Below, one piece after another: positions 36,167 through 44,813 of a stretch of 64,000 bases of DNA; position 1 is the stretch's first letter, and each line of letters opens with the position of its first letter. The notes beneath the pieces were generated by a model. The model saw only the letters and a program-made list of their open reading frames with translations. It was not told the origin of the DNA and made no database searches. The stretch lies in the NCBI RefSeq assembly GCF_002812985.1, contig NZ_PGCP01000002.1, forward strand, positions 102,533 through 166,532. Direction: 5' to 3'. Made by a program: the position numbers and the translations under genes. Origin of the DNA: Aeromonas lusitana. Its GTDB lineage: Bacteria; Pseudomonadota; Gammaproteobacteria; Enterobacterales; Aeromonadaceae.

Positions 36167-36895
36167 TCACACCTTGGGGTTGAAGGGGGTTAGCCCGGCA
36201 AGGGGCGCGGTATCCATGAATTCCTGGGGCGCCTCACCGTGTTTGAAGATCTTGAAGTCCTGGCCGCGGGCGCTCCAGTATTCGATGGCCTCACCGCTAA
36301 TCTGCAGCAGACTGGCCTCGCGCAGGGCCACCACGTGCTCGCTTGGGTTGACGGCGCAGAACTCGGCGAGGCGCTCGTCCCGGGTCTCGCCCATGTGGCC
36401 GCTGATGCTGGCATCCAGGTAGTGAGGGTTGATCTGCAGCGGGAACAGGCCGAGGGCGGGCAGCACGGCTGCATTGCACACCGGCATGTCGTTGGTGGTA
36501 CGAATGCTCGGGGTCGCCACGTTGCAACCGGCGCTCCAGCCCACATAGGGCACGCCCCGCTCGCGCACGGCGCGCTGGATTGGCACTATCAGGCTGTATT
36601 CGTGCAGCAGCTGGTTCAGGCGCCAGGTGTTGCCGCCGCTGATGAAGATGGCATCGGCCTGGTTGATGGCCGCCACCGGATCGTCGAAATGGTGGATGCT
36701 GATGGCTTCCACTCCCAGGCTCTCGGTGAGCTCAAGGGCGCGGGCGTCCCAGTCGCTGCGGATCACCGCATAGGGGATGAGCAGGATGCGCTTGACCTGT
36801 TTGCGGGCGAGCACGCTCTGTACCCGCTCACGGGCCCAGCCGAGCAGGCCCGGGTATTCGGTGGCTTTACCATTGCTCAGAAGAAGCAGTTCCAT
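36167..36895 (-). CDS. pepE: Alpha-aspartyl dipeptidase (peptidase E, S51)
   Basis: 242 residues. Catalytic Ser in the elbow VGWSAGCN, with the likely triad partners in RTTNDMP (Asp) and INPHYLD (His). The start MELLLLSNGKATEYPG and FISGGNTWRLN match PepE. It cleaves Asp-X dipeptides in the cytoplasm. GAGGAG lies seven bases before ATG 36895. It is slightly longer than the 229-residue E. coli enzyme. Convergent with emrB. Confidence 0.93.
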   Translation of the reverse strand: MELLLLSNGKATEYPGLLGWARERVQSVLARKQVKRILLIPYAVIRSDWDARALELTESLGVEAISIHHFDDPVAAINQADAIFISGGNTWRLNQLLHEYSLIVPIQRAVRERGVPYVGWSAGCNVATPSIRTTNDMPVCNAAVLPALGLFPLQINPHYLDASISGHMGETRDERLAEFCAVNPSEHVVALREASLLQISGEAIEYWSARGQDFKIFKHGEAPQEFMDTAPLAGLTPFNPKV

Positions 36896-37049
36896 AGTGA
36901 CTCCTCGATAGCTGAAAGGCGCAGGGCCGAGGGCCCTGAGTAAGGCAGACAGGCACTCTACCCCCATCGAGGCAAAAAGTGTGTGATCTCATCGCGTTTT
37001 GTGCCCGGCTATTGATTGCATGGTCAGTTTTTGGCCGCCATCGCCAGCC

Positions 37050-37661
37050 TCAATCAGGGGTCGAGGTGACATCCGCATAGAGCAGCATCAGCTCGGCCAT
37101 GGACTCCACCTCGAGCCGCTTCATCAGGCTGGCGCGGCACACCTCGACGGTGCGCACCGAGATGCAGAGCGTGCTCGCGATCTGCTGGTTCTTGTGGCCC
37201 TGGGCGATGAGCTGCAACAGCTGATGCTCGCGGGGCGGCAGGCGGCGGTAGGCGCGTCGGTGCGCGAGGCGTGTCGCGGCACCTCGGGTCACCTGCCAGG
37301 CTCGATCTATGGCGCCGAGCAAGGGGGCGAGTTTCACCGGTTTTTGCAGGAAGTCGATCGCCCCCTGTTTCAAGGATTCCACCGCCAGGGGCACGTCCCC
37401 GTGGCCGGTGAGAAACAGTATGGCGATGGGGCTCTGGGCCTCTTTCAGCCTCTGTTGCAGCTCGGGGCCAGAGAGGCCCGGCATACGGCAATCCAGGATC
37501 AGGCAGGCGGGTAGGTTCAAGTCCACCTCGGCGAGGAAGCGCGCGCCATCGTCGAAGCAGTCAAGGGCAAGCTCGCTGCTCTCCAGCATAAAACGCAGGG
37601 CGTCGAGCACGGCCCTGTCATCATCAACCAGATAGAGGGGAAGCTGGGAGGGGCTCGGCAT
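37050..37661 (-). CDS. ttrR: Tetrathionate response regulator TtrR
   Basis: 203 residues, FixJ/NarL type. Receiver domain (LYLVDDDRAV; phospho-Asp in LILDCRMPGLSG; Lys in FLQKPVK) and LuxR-type HTH (LPPREHQLLQLIAQGHKNQQIASTLCISVRTVEVCRASLMKRL). It is phosphorylated by TtrS and activates ttrBCA. It starts one base after the ttrS stop, so the two are translationally coupled. Identity is supported by the full ttrRS-BCA locus. Confidence 0.93.
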   Translation of the reverse strand: MPSPSQLPLYLVDDDRAVLDALRFMLESSELALDCFDDGARFLAEVDLNLPACLILDCRMPGLSGPELQQRLKEAQSPIAILFLTGHGDVPLAVESLKQGAIDFLQKPVKLAPLLGAIDRAWQVTRGAATRLAHRRAYRRLPPREHQLLQLIAQGHKNQQIASTLCISVRTVEVCRASLMKRLEVESMAELMLLYADVTSTPD

Positions 37662-37662
37662 A

Positions 37663-39555
37663 TCAGTTCCTCGGGCTGGGAGGGGCGTTTGGCGCCTCCA
37701 TAGGGGAGGGGATCAGCACCAGGGCGAGGCAACCCCGGGGGCTGGCGTTGGTGAGGCTGAAGTGGCCGCGATGGCTCTCCACTACATCCCGGCAGATGGC
37801 GAGGCCAAGCCCCATGCCACCCGGCTTGCTGCTGTAAAACGGCTGTTGCCACTGAGCCTCTGGCAGTCCAGGGCCATTGTCCCGCACCTCCAGCCGCAAC
37901 TTGTCTTGTTCGAAGGCGATCAGCAGCTCGACCCTGGGTTCCTCTCCCGCCACCTCGATTACACCGGCCTGCGCCGCGCTCTCGGCGCCATTTCTGATCA
38001 GGTTCACCAGCAGCTGCTCCATGCCGGTGGCGTCCAGCAACAGTCGCCTGGGTTGGCCCTGCCAGCTCAGGTGAAGGGAGACCCCGAGGGGCGTCAGCAG
38101 TTGCTCCAGCAAGGGGACCAGCTGCGTGACCAGGGCCTGCAGATCCGTGGGTTCTGGCTGGCGCGGCCGCTTCTGCCAGCGGGCTCTCAGCCTCCCTATG
38201 GTCTGGCTGATGCGCTGTACCTGCTGGCCAATCTGCTCAAGGGCTTGCCTGAGGGCCGGATCCGGCGAACCCTGCTCTTGCCGCGTGAGGCGCAGCAGGG
38301 CTCCCTGGCTGTAGCCTGCGATGGCGGTCAGGGGCTGGTTTATTTCGTGGGCCATGGTGGCACCGAGCTCGCCGAGCCTAGCCAGGTGCTGGGCCTGCTC
38401 GAGTTGGCGCACCTTGTCATCGAGCTGACGAGCCTGCTCGTCGATCCGCTGGCGGGCATGGCTCAAGCGACGCTGGCTGCGGTTGAACAGGTGTTGCAGC
38501 AGCAGGTGATGGCCTGCGAGCAGCCCGATCAGCAGCAGCGCCCCCCAGCCCCACTGCCGATGCTGGCGCAACCAGTGCCAGGCCTCGTGCCACCAGGGGC
38601 TCTGCAGGGGGTGGCGATCCAGCTCCTTGAGCAGTCGGTCGATGGCGAGGGGGCTGGCGGGCACAGTCCAGCCAGCCGAGTCGGCGGCGACGGCGGCCGC
38701 GCTGTCCGGGGGCAGGGCGAACAGGGCGCGGGTAACCGCCAGCGCGAGTTCGGGGGCGACTCGATGCGTACTCGCCATGGACCAGTTCGGATAGAGCCGG
38801 GTCGAGCTCTGGCAGCCAAGGCCCGTCGTTGCCTGCTGATCCAGCACCCGAAATGCCCCCTCCGCGGCCTTGCCCTCTCGCACCATGCGCTCCAGCTGGC
38901 AGACCGGCACTATGGCGGCAGCCACCGCCTCGCTCTGCAGTTGGGAGATCAGTCTATCCAGCGGAAATCCGGTGAAGTTTATCGCTGCAAAGAAGTCATC
39001 TATCCGCAAACCCTGCTGATAGGCCTCGAAACGGTAGGCGAGATAACCACCGAAGGCCTCTTTTGATACGGCGGCTACCGTCTCACCTTCGAGATCCCGC
39101 CAGTGGCGGTAGGGGGCGTCGGCCCGTACCACCAGGGCGGCCCCTATGACCAGGTTGTCCCCACCATCCGGGCTCTTGAGGGTGGCGAGCCAGGAGAGGG
39201 GATACTGGCGCGACAGGCTGACCAGTTGGCCCGGGTTGGTGATGACAAAGTCCAGCCGCTCCAGGGCTATCGCCTCAGCCAGGGCTTCGAGCGACAGGGG
39301 TATTAGCTCGAAGCCCTGGCCAGACACGGATTGGGTGAGCCAATCCAGCAGCGGCTGCCACTGTTGGCGAGCGGGATCCTGGCCGCGAGTCGCCAGCACC
39401 CCGAGCCGCACCGGCTCGGCGGCCTGAGTTGGCGTGACAGGTGCGGTAACGGCCAGGGCCTGTGTCGTCAGGGCCAGCATGGCCATCAGCCAAAGCAGAC
39501 CCATCAGGATGCGCCTCTGGCCACGGGGGATAAGGGAGAGTGGGGAGTCAGGCAT
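37663..39555 (-). CDS. ttrS: Tetrathionate sensor kinase TtrS
   Basis: 630 residues. Signal-anchor (RRILMGLLWLMAMLALTTQALA), then a periplasmic PhnD-like binding domain (about 45-310; VRLGVLATRGQDPARQQWQPLLDWL, DFVITNPGQ), a transmembrane helix (about 340-355), a coiled coil, and the kinase core: H-box LGATMAHEINQPLTAIAGYSQG, N-box NLIRNGAES, G boxes DNGPGLP and GMGLGLAI. It senses tetrathionate outside the membrane and phosphorylates TtrR. Divergent from ttrB. Confidence 0.94.
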   Translation of the reverse strand: MPDSPLSLIPRGQRRILMGLLWLMAMLALTTQALAVTAPVTPTQAAEPVRLGVLATRGQDPARQQWQPLLDWLTQSVSGQGFELIPLSLEALAEAIALERLDFVITNPGQLVSLSRQYPLSWLATLKSPDGGDNLVIGAALVVRADAPYRHWRDLEGETVAAVSKEAFGGYLAYRFEAYQQGLRIDDFFAAINFTGFPLDRLISQLQSEAVAAAIVPVCQLERMVREGKAAEGAFRVLDQQATTGLGCQSSTRLYPNWSMASTHRVAPELALAVTRALFALPPDSAAAVAADSAGWTVPASPLAIDRLLKELDRHPLQSPWWHEAWHWLRQHRQWGWGALLLIGLLAGHHLLLQHLFNRSQRRLSHARQRIDEQARQLDDKVRQLEQAQHLARLGELGATMAHEINQPLTAIAGYSQGALLRLTRQEQGSPDPALRQALEQIGQQVQRISQTIGRLRARWQKRPRQPEPTDLQALVTQLVPLLEQLLTPLGVSLHLSWQGQPRRLLLDATGMEQLLVNLIRNGAESAAQAGVIEVAGEEPRVELLIAFEQDKLRLEVRDNGPGLPEAQWQQPFYSSKPGGMGLGLAICRDVVESHRGHFSLTNASPRGCLALVLIPSPMEAPNAPPSPRN

Positions 39556-39784
39556 GGTCGGCAGTCTATCACCACGAGTATCGCCTGGGGCCGCTCAACC
39601 GCCTTGCCGGGCGCGCAATGGGGGACTCGTCACAGTTCGGCCAGAGGCCAGCCGCTTTTCTTGCGCTGGATCAAGGGGGCCCTCGCTATGTGGAAAACCA
39701 CAATAGAGACGGATGTTTCTGCCGGGGACAATGGCCTCATCCCCATGCTTGCCTCGTTTGGCAAGCCAGCAGAAGGAAGCGTCC
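39556..39784. promoter_or_regulatory. ttrS / ttrB divergent control region with possible FNR site
   Basis: 229 bases without a gene. TTGCG-CTGG-ATCAA at 39661-39674 agrees with the FNR consensus TTGAT-N4-ATCAA in 8 of 10 positions. In Salmonella ttrBCA is activated by TtrR and by FNR (OxrA), so a site here is expected. Promoter boxes were not assigned. Confidence 0.4.
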
Positions 39785-40561
39785 ATGGAGCCCAGCAAGC
39801 GCCGATTGTTATCCGGCATCGCCGCCATCACAGCCGGTGCGGCCCTGATCCCCGTCACCCAGGTTCATGCCCAGAGCCAGGGGGCTCGCCCGGCCATAGG
39901 TCGCGGCGATCCCGGCAAGCGTTACGGCATGCTGATCGACCTGCGCCGCTGCGTCGGCTGTCAGGCCTGCACCGTCGCCTGCACCATCGAAAATCAGCCC
40001 CCCCTCGGCCAGTTTCGCACCACGGTCAGCCAGTACGAGGTGAGCGAGGTGGCGGCTCTCGATGCCCCCGCCTCCCTCTTCATGCTGCCGAGGCTATGCA
40101 ACCACTGCGCCGAGCCCGCCTGCCTCGATGTCTGCCCCACGGGGGCCACCTTCCAGCGGGACGACGGCATCGTCGTGGTCAACAACGACTGGTGCGTCGC
40201 CTGCGGCTACTGCGTGCAGGCCTGCCCCTACGACGCCCGCTTCATCAACCACGAGACCCACGCCGCCGACAAATGTACCTTCTGCGCCCATCGGCTGGAG
40301 GCGGGGCTCCTGCCCGCCTGCGTGGAGAGCTGCGTCGGCGAGGCGCGCATCATAGGCGACTTGAACGATCCCAAGAGCCAGATCAGCCGATTGCTGCGCG
40401 AGCACGAGCCGGCCCTCAAGGTGCTCAAGCCCGAGGCCCATACCCAGCCGCGGGTCTTCTATCTCGGCATGGACGAGGCCTTCGTCAGCAAGATAGACGG
40501 CAACCCGGCCCTGCGTACCCTGCTGACCGACGATGGCAAGGAGATAGCCCATGACCATTAA
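39785..40561 (+). CDS. ttrB: Tetrathionate reductase iron-sulfur subunit TtrB
   Basis: 258 residues. Tat-type signal (SKRRLLSGIAAITAGAAL...HAQ). Four cysteine groups for four [4Fe-4S] clusters: CVGCQACTVAC, CNHCAEPACLDVC, CVACGYCVQAC and CTFCAHRLEAGLLPACVESC. It carries electrons from TtrC to TtrA on the periplasmic side. In register with Salmonella TtrB (SKRQFL), the signal motif reads K-R in place of the twin arginine, though an adjacent R-R also exists. The 3' end overlaps ttrC by 11 bases. Confidence 0.95.
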   Translation: MEPSKRRLLSGIAAITAGAALIPVTQVHAQSQGARPAIGRGDPGKRYGMLIDLRRCVGCQACTVACTIENQPPLGQFRTTVSQYEVSEVAALDAPASLFMLPRLCNHCAEPACLDVCPTGATFQRDDGIVVVNNDWCVACGYCVQACPYDARFINHETHAADKCTFCAHRLEAGLLPACVESCVGEARIIGDLNDPKSQISRLLREHEPALKVLKPEAHTQPRVFYLGMDEAFVSKIDGNPALRTLLTDDGKEIAHDH

Positions 40562-41645
40562 CGAACTGCTGGCCCCGGATCAGCCCATCACCTGGCTGTC
40601 CTGGGCTGTGCAATATTTCTTCCTGATTGGCCTCGCCTACGGTGCCCTCTGGCTCGGTGCGTTTGATCTGTGGCGCAAGGCGCCGGACCGTCGACTGCAG
40701 ACCCTGGCGGCTGTGCTGATGATGGGGGCTGGGGTGGTGGCCCCTATCGCCCTGACGGCAGATCTGCACCAGCCCGCCCGGGCCTGGCACTTCTACGCCC
40801 AGACCCGCTTCGGCTCCATCATGTGGTATGGCGCCTATCTGCTGCCCCTGTTCAGCCTGCTCTCCATGCTGCTGGGTTGGCTGCTGCTAAGGCCAGCCTT
40901 CGCTAGGCGTGGCCAGGGGGATGACGCCATAGCCCGTCTCGCCCGGCTGCTCTGTCTCGGCACCTGGTCAGGCGATTGCTGGCTCAAGCCGCTCTCCCTG
41001 CTGGCTGTTTTAAGCGGGCTCAGCATTGCGCTTTATACCGGCTTCGAGACCATGGCGGTCGAGGCTCGCCCGCTCTGGCATACCCCCTGGCTGCCCTGGC
41101 TACTGATCATCAGCGCTCTGCTGGGAGCCCAGGGCGCCCTGATGCTGCTCAACCGATTGCTGGCGGGCTGGCGTGGGCAGACCGAGGCGACCCTGTTGCG
41201 CCAGAGCCGCTGGAACCTGGCCCTGCTCGCCCTCTCCCTGCTTGGCTGGGCCCTGTTTGGCGGCGCCTCGGCGGCGGAGGCGAGCGCGCTCTATCGGCTC
41301 GATCCCAGCTGGCGACTGGCGGCCCGCTGGCTGCTGCTGACCCTCTGTCTGCTCGGCGCCCTGATGCTGATGGGGAAAATAACCAGCCGCCTGCAGCCCT
41401 GGCGACTGTGGGGGCTGGCGCTGCTCATGTTGCACCTGGTGTGGGGGCTGCGCTGGCTGGTGCTGATCCAGGGGCAGCTCGCCCCCAAATACGGGGCCGG
41501 CGTCTACCTCTACCAGATTGCCTGGGGCCCAGAGGGGGTGCTCGGCATCCTCGGCACCTTAGGCCTGCTGCTGGCCTTGCTGGTGGCGCTCTCCGAGCTG
41601 GTGCTCACCCCTTATCCCCATTCCAACACTGACGAGGCACGCTAG
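40551..41645 (+). CDS. ttrC: Tetrathionate reductase membrane subunit TtrC (NrfD family)
   Basis: 364 residues with about nine transmembrane helices (LGAFDLWRKAPDR..., SLLSMLLGWLLLRPAF, WLLLTLCLLGALMLMGKIT). NrfD/PsrC-type quinol-binding anchor that feeds electrons to TtrB. Start overlaps the end of ttrB (ATGACCATTAA), and the stop is immediately before the ttrA start, so the three genes are translationally coupled. Confidence 0.92.
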   Translation: MTINELLAPDQPITWLSWAVQYFFLIGLAYGALWLGAFDLWRKAPDRRLQTLAAVLMMGAGVVAPIALTADLHQPARAWHFYAQTRFGSIMWYGAYLLPLFSLLSMLLGWLLLRPAFARRGQGDDAIARLARLLCLGTWSGDCWLKPLSLLAVLSGLSIALYTGFETMAVEARPLWHTPWLPWLLIISALLGAQGALMLLNRLLAGWRGQTEATLLRQSRWNLALLALSLLGWALFGGASAAEASALYRLDPSWRLAARWLLLTLCLLGALMLMGKITSRLQPWRLWGLALLMLHLVWGLRWLVLIQGQLAPKYGAGVYLYQIAWGPEGVLGILGTLGLLLALLVALSELVLTPYPHSNTDEAR

Positions 41646-44600
41646 ATGGATCACAGCAAACGCAAGTTTCTCAAGGGCGCCGCCATCGCCGGGGGCACAG
41701 GGCTCTTCGTTGCCGGATACAGCGACACCCTCCAGCAGGTGGCGAATGGGGTGGTCACCGGCAGCGCCGGCAAGCCGACCCGGGATCCCATCCACGGCAA
41801 CTCGCTCCCGGTGGAGTTTCGGGTCGATGCGCAGGGGGAGCTGCACCCCAACCCGGCCCAGCGCCTCGCCAATACTATGTGCCTGGGCTGCTGGACCCTG
41901 TGTGGGGTGCGGGCCCGCATCGACAACGAGAGCGACAAGATAGTGCGGATCCTCGGCAACCCCTATCACCCGCTCTCCGCCCGCCATCACATCGACTTCA
42001 AGACCCCGATCAAGCAGGCGCTGCTCGGCACCAGCGGTTATCAGGAGGAGGGGCTGGAGGGCCGCTCCACCGCCTGCGCCCGGGGCAACGCCATGCTGGA
42101 ACAGCTCGACAGCCCGCATCGGGTCACCCGCTGCCTCAAACGGGTAGGGCCCCGTGGCAGCGGCCGTTGGCAGAGCATTCCGTTTGAGCAGTTGGTACAA
42201 GAGGTGGTGGAGGGGGGCGATCTGTTCGGCGAGGGCCAGATAGAGGGGCTCAGGGCCATCCGCAACCTCACGGAGCCGCTGGATCCCGCCAACCCGGAAT
42301 ACGGCCCCAGGGCGAACCAGCTGCTGGTGAGCAATGCCTCGGACGAGGGGCGGGATCACTTCATCAAGCGCTTCACCTTCAACAGCTTTGGCACCCGCAA
42401 CTTCGCGAACCACGGCGCCTACTGTGGCCTGTCGTTCCGGGTGGGAGCCGGCGCCCTGCTCGACGATCTGGAGAAGAATGCGCACCTCAAGCCGGACTGG
42501 GACGAGAGCGATTTTCTGCTGTTTATGGGCACCTCACCCCAGCAGTCCGGCAACCCCTTCAAGCGCCAGTCCCGCCAGCTGGCGGCGAACCGGGTGCGGG
42601 AGGGCAAGCCCTTCTCCTACGTGGTGGTGGCCCCCAGCCTGCCCAACACGGTGAACATGCCCTCCGCCCCCGCCAATCGCTGGTTGCCCATCAGGCCCGC
42701 CACGGATTCCGCCCTGGCCCTGGCCATGCTGCGCTGGATCATCGACAACGACCGCTACGCAGAGCCCTTCCTAGGGGCGCCCAATGCCGAGGCGGCCGAG
42801 CGGGCCGGTTATCGCGGCTTCAGCAACGCCAGCCACCTGGTGCTCTGCGACGAATCCCACCCGCGCTTCGGTCAGATGCTGCGTTCAAGCGATCTCGGGC
42901 TGCCCTTTAAGGGCGAGGCTTATGGGGAGGGAGATGCGGTGCTGGTGGCCGATGCGGGGAGCGATGCCCTGCTGCCCGCCGGCCGGTGCGAGCGGGCCAG
43001 CCTCTGGGTGGATCGCCGCATACTGGCGTCAAGCGGTGAGCTGGCGGTCAAGAGCAGCTTCCAGCTGCTGGCCGAATCGTGCCGGGAATATAGCCTCGAG
43101 CAATACAGCGCCGAGTGCGCCGTGCCGGTGAGCGACATCGTCGAGCTGGCGCGGGAGTTCACCAGCCACGGCACCCGGGCGGCTGTGGTTTCTCACGGCG
43201 GCACCATGAGCGCCAACGGCTTCTATTCGGCCTGGGCCATCATGATGCTCAACGCCATGATAGGGAACCTCAACGCCCGAGGCGGCGCGGTGGCGAGCGG
43301 CGGCAAGTTCGACCCCTTCGGTGCCGGGCCCCGTTACGATCTGACGAGCTTCCCGGGCATGGTCAAACCCGCCGGTGTCTTTCTTTCGCGCTCCAAGTTT
43401 CCCTACGAAAAAACTTCCGAATATAGGCGCAAGCGGGAGGCGGGGCAAAACCCCTATCCGGCGCATGAGCCCTGGTTCCCCATCTCGGGTCCCTTGCTCG
43501 GCGAGCACCTGACCGCGGCGGTGAACGGCTATCCCTATCGGCTCAAGGCCTGGATCAACCACATGGGCAACCCTCTCTATGGTCAGGCCGGGCTCGCCAA
43601 GGCCATAGGACCGCAGCTCAAGGACCCCAAGGTGCTGCCGCTTTTTATCAGCATCGACAGCTTCATCAATGAATCTTCGGCGCTGTCGGACTACATAGTG
43701 CCGGACACCCTCACCTACGAGTCCTGGGGCTGGGCCACCGCCTGGCACGGGGTCATGACCAAGGTCTCCACCGGCCGCTGGCCCGTGGTGGAGCCACGCG
43801 TCGCCAAGACAGCCGAGGGAGATCCCGTCTGCATGGAGTCCTTCTTGATCGCCGTGGCCAAGCGTCTCTCACTGCCGGGCTTTGGGGAGGGATCGGTCAA
43901 GGGGGTGGATGGCAAGCTGCACGGCCTGAACCGGGCGGCGGACTTCTCCCTCTACGGCGCGGCCAACGTCGCCTACCTGGGTCAGCCGGTGCCAGCCATA
44001 GGCCCAGAAGATCTCGCCTGGTCCGGGGTGGAGCGGATCCTGCCAGTGCTGAATGCCACCCTGAGTGCGGAGGAGGCGGGTCGCGCCGCCTACCTCTTCG
44101 CTCGGGGCGGGCGCTTCGAGCCGGTCGCCAAGGGGCGCGATGAGTCGGGTCAGCCGAGCAAGCGCTGGCCCAAGCCCTTGATGCTGTGGAACCCCGAGGT
44201 GGGTAGCCGTCGCCACAGCCAGAGCGGCCAATTCTTGAGTGGCACCCCGCGCTTCTTCCGTCCCCAGCTGGCGGATGGCACGCCGCTTAATGAGGCGTTC
44301 AAGCCGACCCAGTGGCCCCTGCTGCTCACCAGCTACAAGTCCCACACCATGAGCTCCATGAGTATCGGCTCGGATCGCCTGCGCCAGGTGAACCCCAGCA
44401 ACCGGGTGCGGCTCAACGAGCAGACGGCGGCGCGCTTAGGGATTGAAAGCGGAGACAGGGTGCGGGTCAGCACCCCGGATGGCAGCGTGATCGGGGTGGC
44501 CGAGTGTGTGGCCGGGGTGCAGAAGGACGCCATCGCCATCGAGCACGGCTTCGGTCACAAGGAGCTGGGGGCAAGGGCGCACTGGGTCGATGGCAAGGAG

Positions 44601-44753
44601 GTGGCGGCCAGCCCCTTGCGCGGGGCCGGGGTCAACCTCAACGATCTGGCGGTGCTGGATCCCAGCCGCCATGGCCGCTACCCCCTGGTGGACTGGGCCA
44701 TCGGCTCTTCGGCCCGGCAGGGGCTGCCGGCCCGGGTCGACAAACTGGTGTAG
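41646..44753 (+). CDS. ttrA: Tetrathionate reductase catalytic subunit TtrA (molybdopterin)
   Basis: 1035 residues, co-linear with Salmonella TtrA. N-terminal Tat-like signal HSKRKFLKGAAIAG, in which the usual R-R is K-R. [4Fe-4S] ligands CLGCWTLCGVRAR with the fourth Cys in RSTACARG; the probable Mo-ligand Cys in HGAYCGLSFR; MGTSPQQSGNPFKRQ and the C-terminal molydopterin-binding MSSMSIGSDRLRQVNPSNRV. It reduces tetrathionate to thiosulfate in anaerobic respiration; both are sulfur compounds formed in inflamed gut and in sediments. Terminator follows. Confidence 0.95.
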   Translation: MDHSKRKFLKGAAIAGGTGLFVAGYSDTLQQVANGVVTGSAGKPTRDPIHGNSLPVEFRVDAQGELHPNPAQRLANTMCLGCWTLCGVRARIDNESDKIVRILGNPYHPLSARHHIDFKTPIKQALLGTSGYQEEGLEGRSTACARGNAMLEQLDSPHRVTRCLKRVGPRGSGRWQSIPFEQLVQEVVEGGDLFGEGQIEGLRAIRNLTEPLDPANPEYGPRANQLLVSNASDEGRDHFIKRFTFNSFGTRNFANHGAYCGLSFRVGAGALLDDLEKNAHLKPDWDESDFLLFMGTSPQQSGNPFKRQSRQLAANRVREGKPFSYVVVAPSLPNTVNMPSAPANRWLPIRPATDSALALAMLRWIIDNDRYAEPFLGAPNAEAAERAGYRGFSNASHLVLCDESHPRFGQMLRSSDLGLPFKGEAYGEGDAVLVADAGSDALLPAGRCERASLWVDRRILASSGELAVKSSFQLLAESCREYSLEQYSAECAVPVSDIVELAREFTSHGTRAAVVSHGGTMSANGFYSAWAIMMLNAMIGNLNARGGAVASGGKFDPFGAGPRYDLTSFPGMVKPAGVFLSRSKFPYEKTSEYRRKREAGQNPYPAHEPWFPISGPLLGEHLTAAVNGYPYRLKAWINHMGNPLYGQAGLAKAIGPQLKDPKVLPLFISIDSFINESSALSDYIVPDTLTYESWGWATAWHGVMTKVSTGRWPVVEPRVAKTAEGDPVCMESFLIAVAKRLSLPGFGEGSVKGVDGKLHGLNRAADFSLYGAANVAYLGQPVPAIGPEDLAWSGVERILPVLNATLSAEEAGRAAYLFARGGRFEPVAKGRDESGQPSKRWPKPLMLWNPEVGSRRHSQSGQFLSGTPRFFRPQLADGTPLNEAFKPTQWPLLLTSYKSHTMSSMSIGSDRLRQVNPSNRVRLNEQTAARLGIESGDRVRVSTPDGSVIGVAECVAGVQKDAIAIEHGFGHKELGARAHWVDGKEVAASPLRGAGVNLNDLAVLDPSRHGRYPLVDWAIGSSARQGLPARVDKLV

Positions 44754-44763
44754 CGCCAGCTGT

Positions 44764-44795
44764 AAAAAAGCGGGGCCATCATGGCCCCGCTTTTT
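44764..44795. terminator. ttrA terminator
   Basis: Arms GCGGGGCC and GGCCCCGC with a five-base loop, A-run on the left and TTTTT on the right; usable by ttrA and by the convergent lipoprotein gene. Confidence 0.9.
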
Positions 44796-44813
44796 ATTGA
44801 GCTCTTGCGAACA

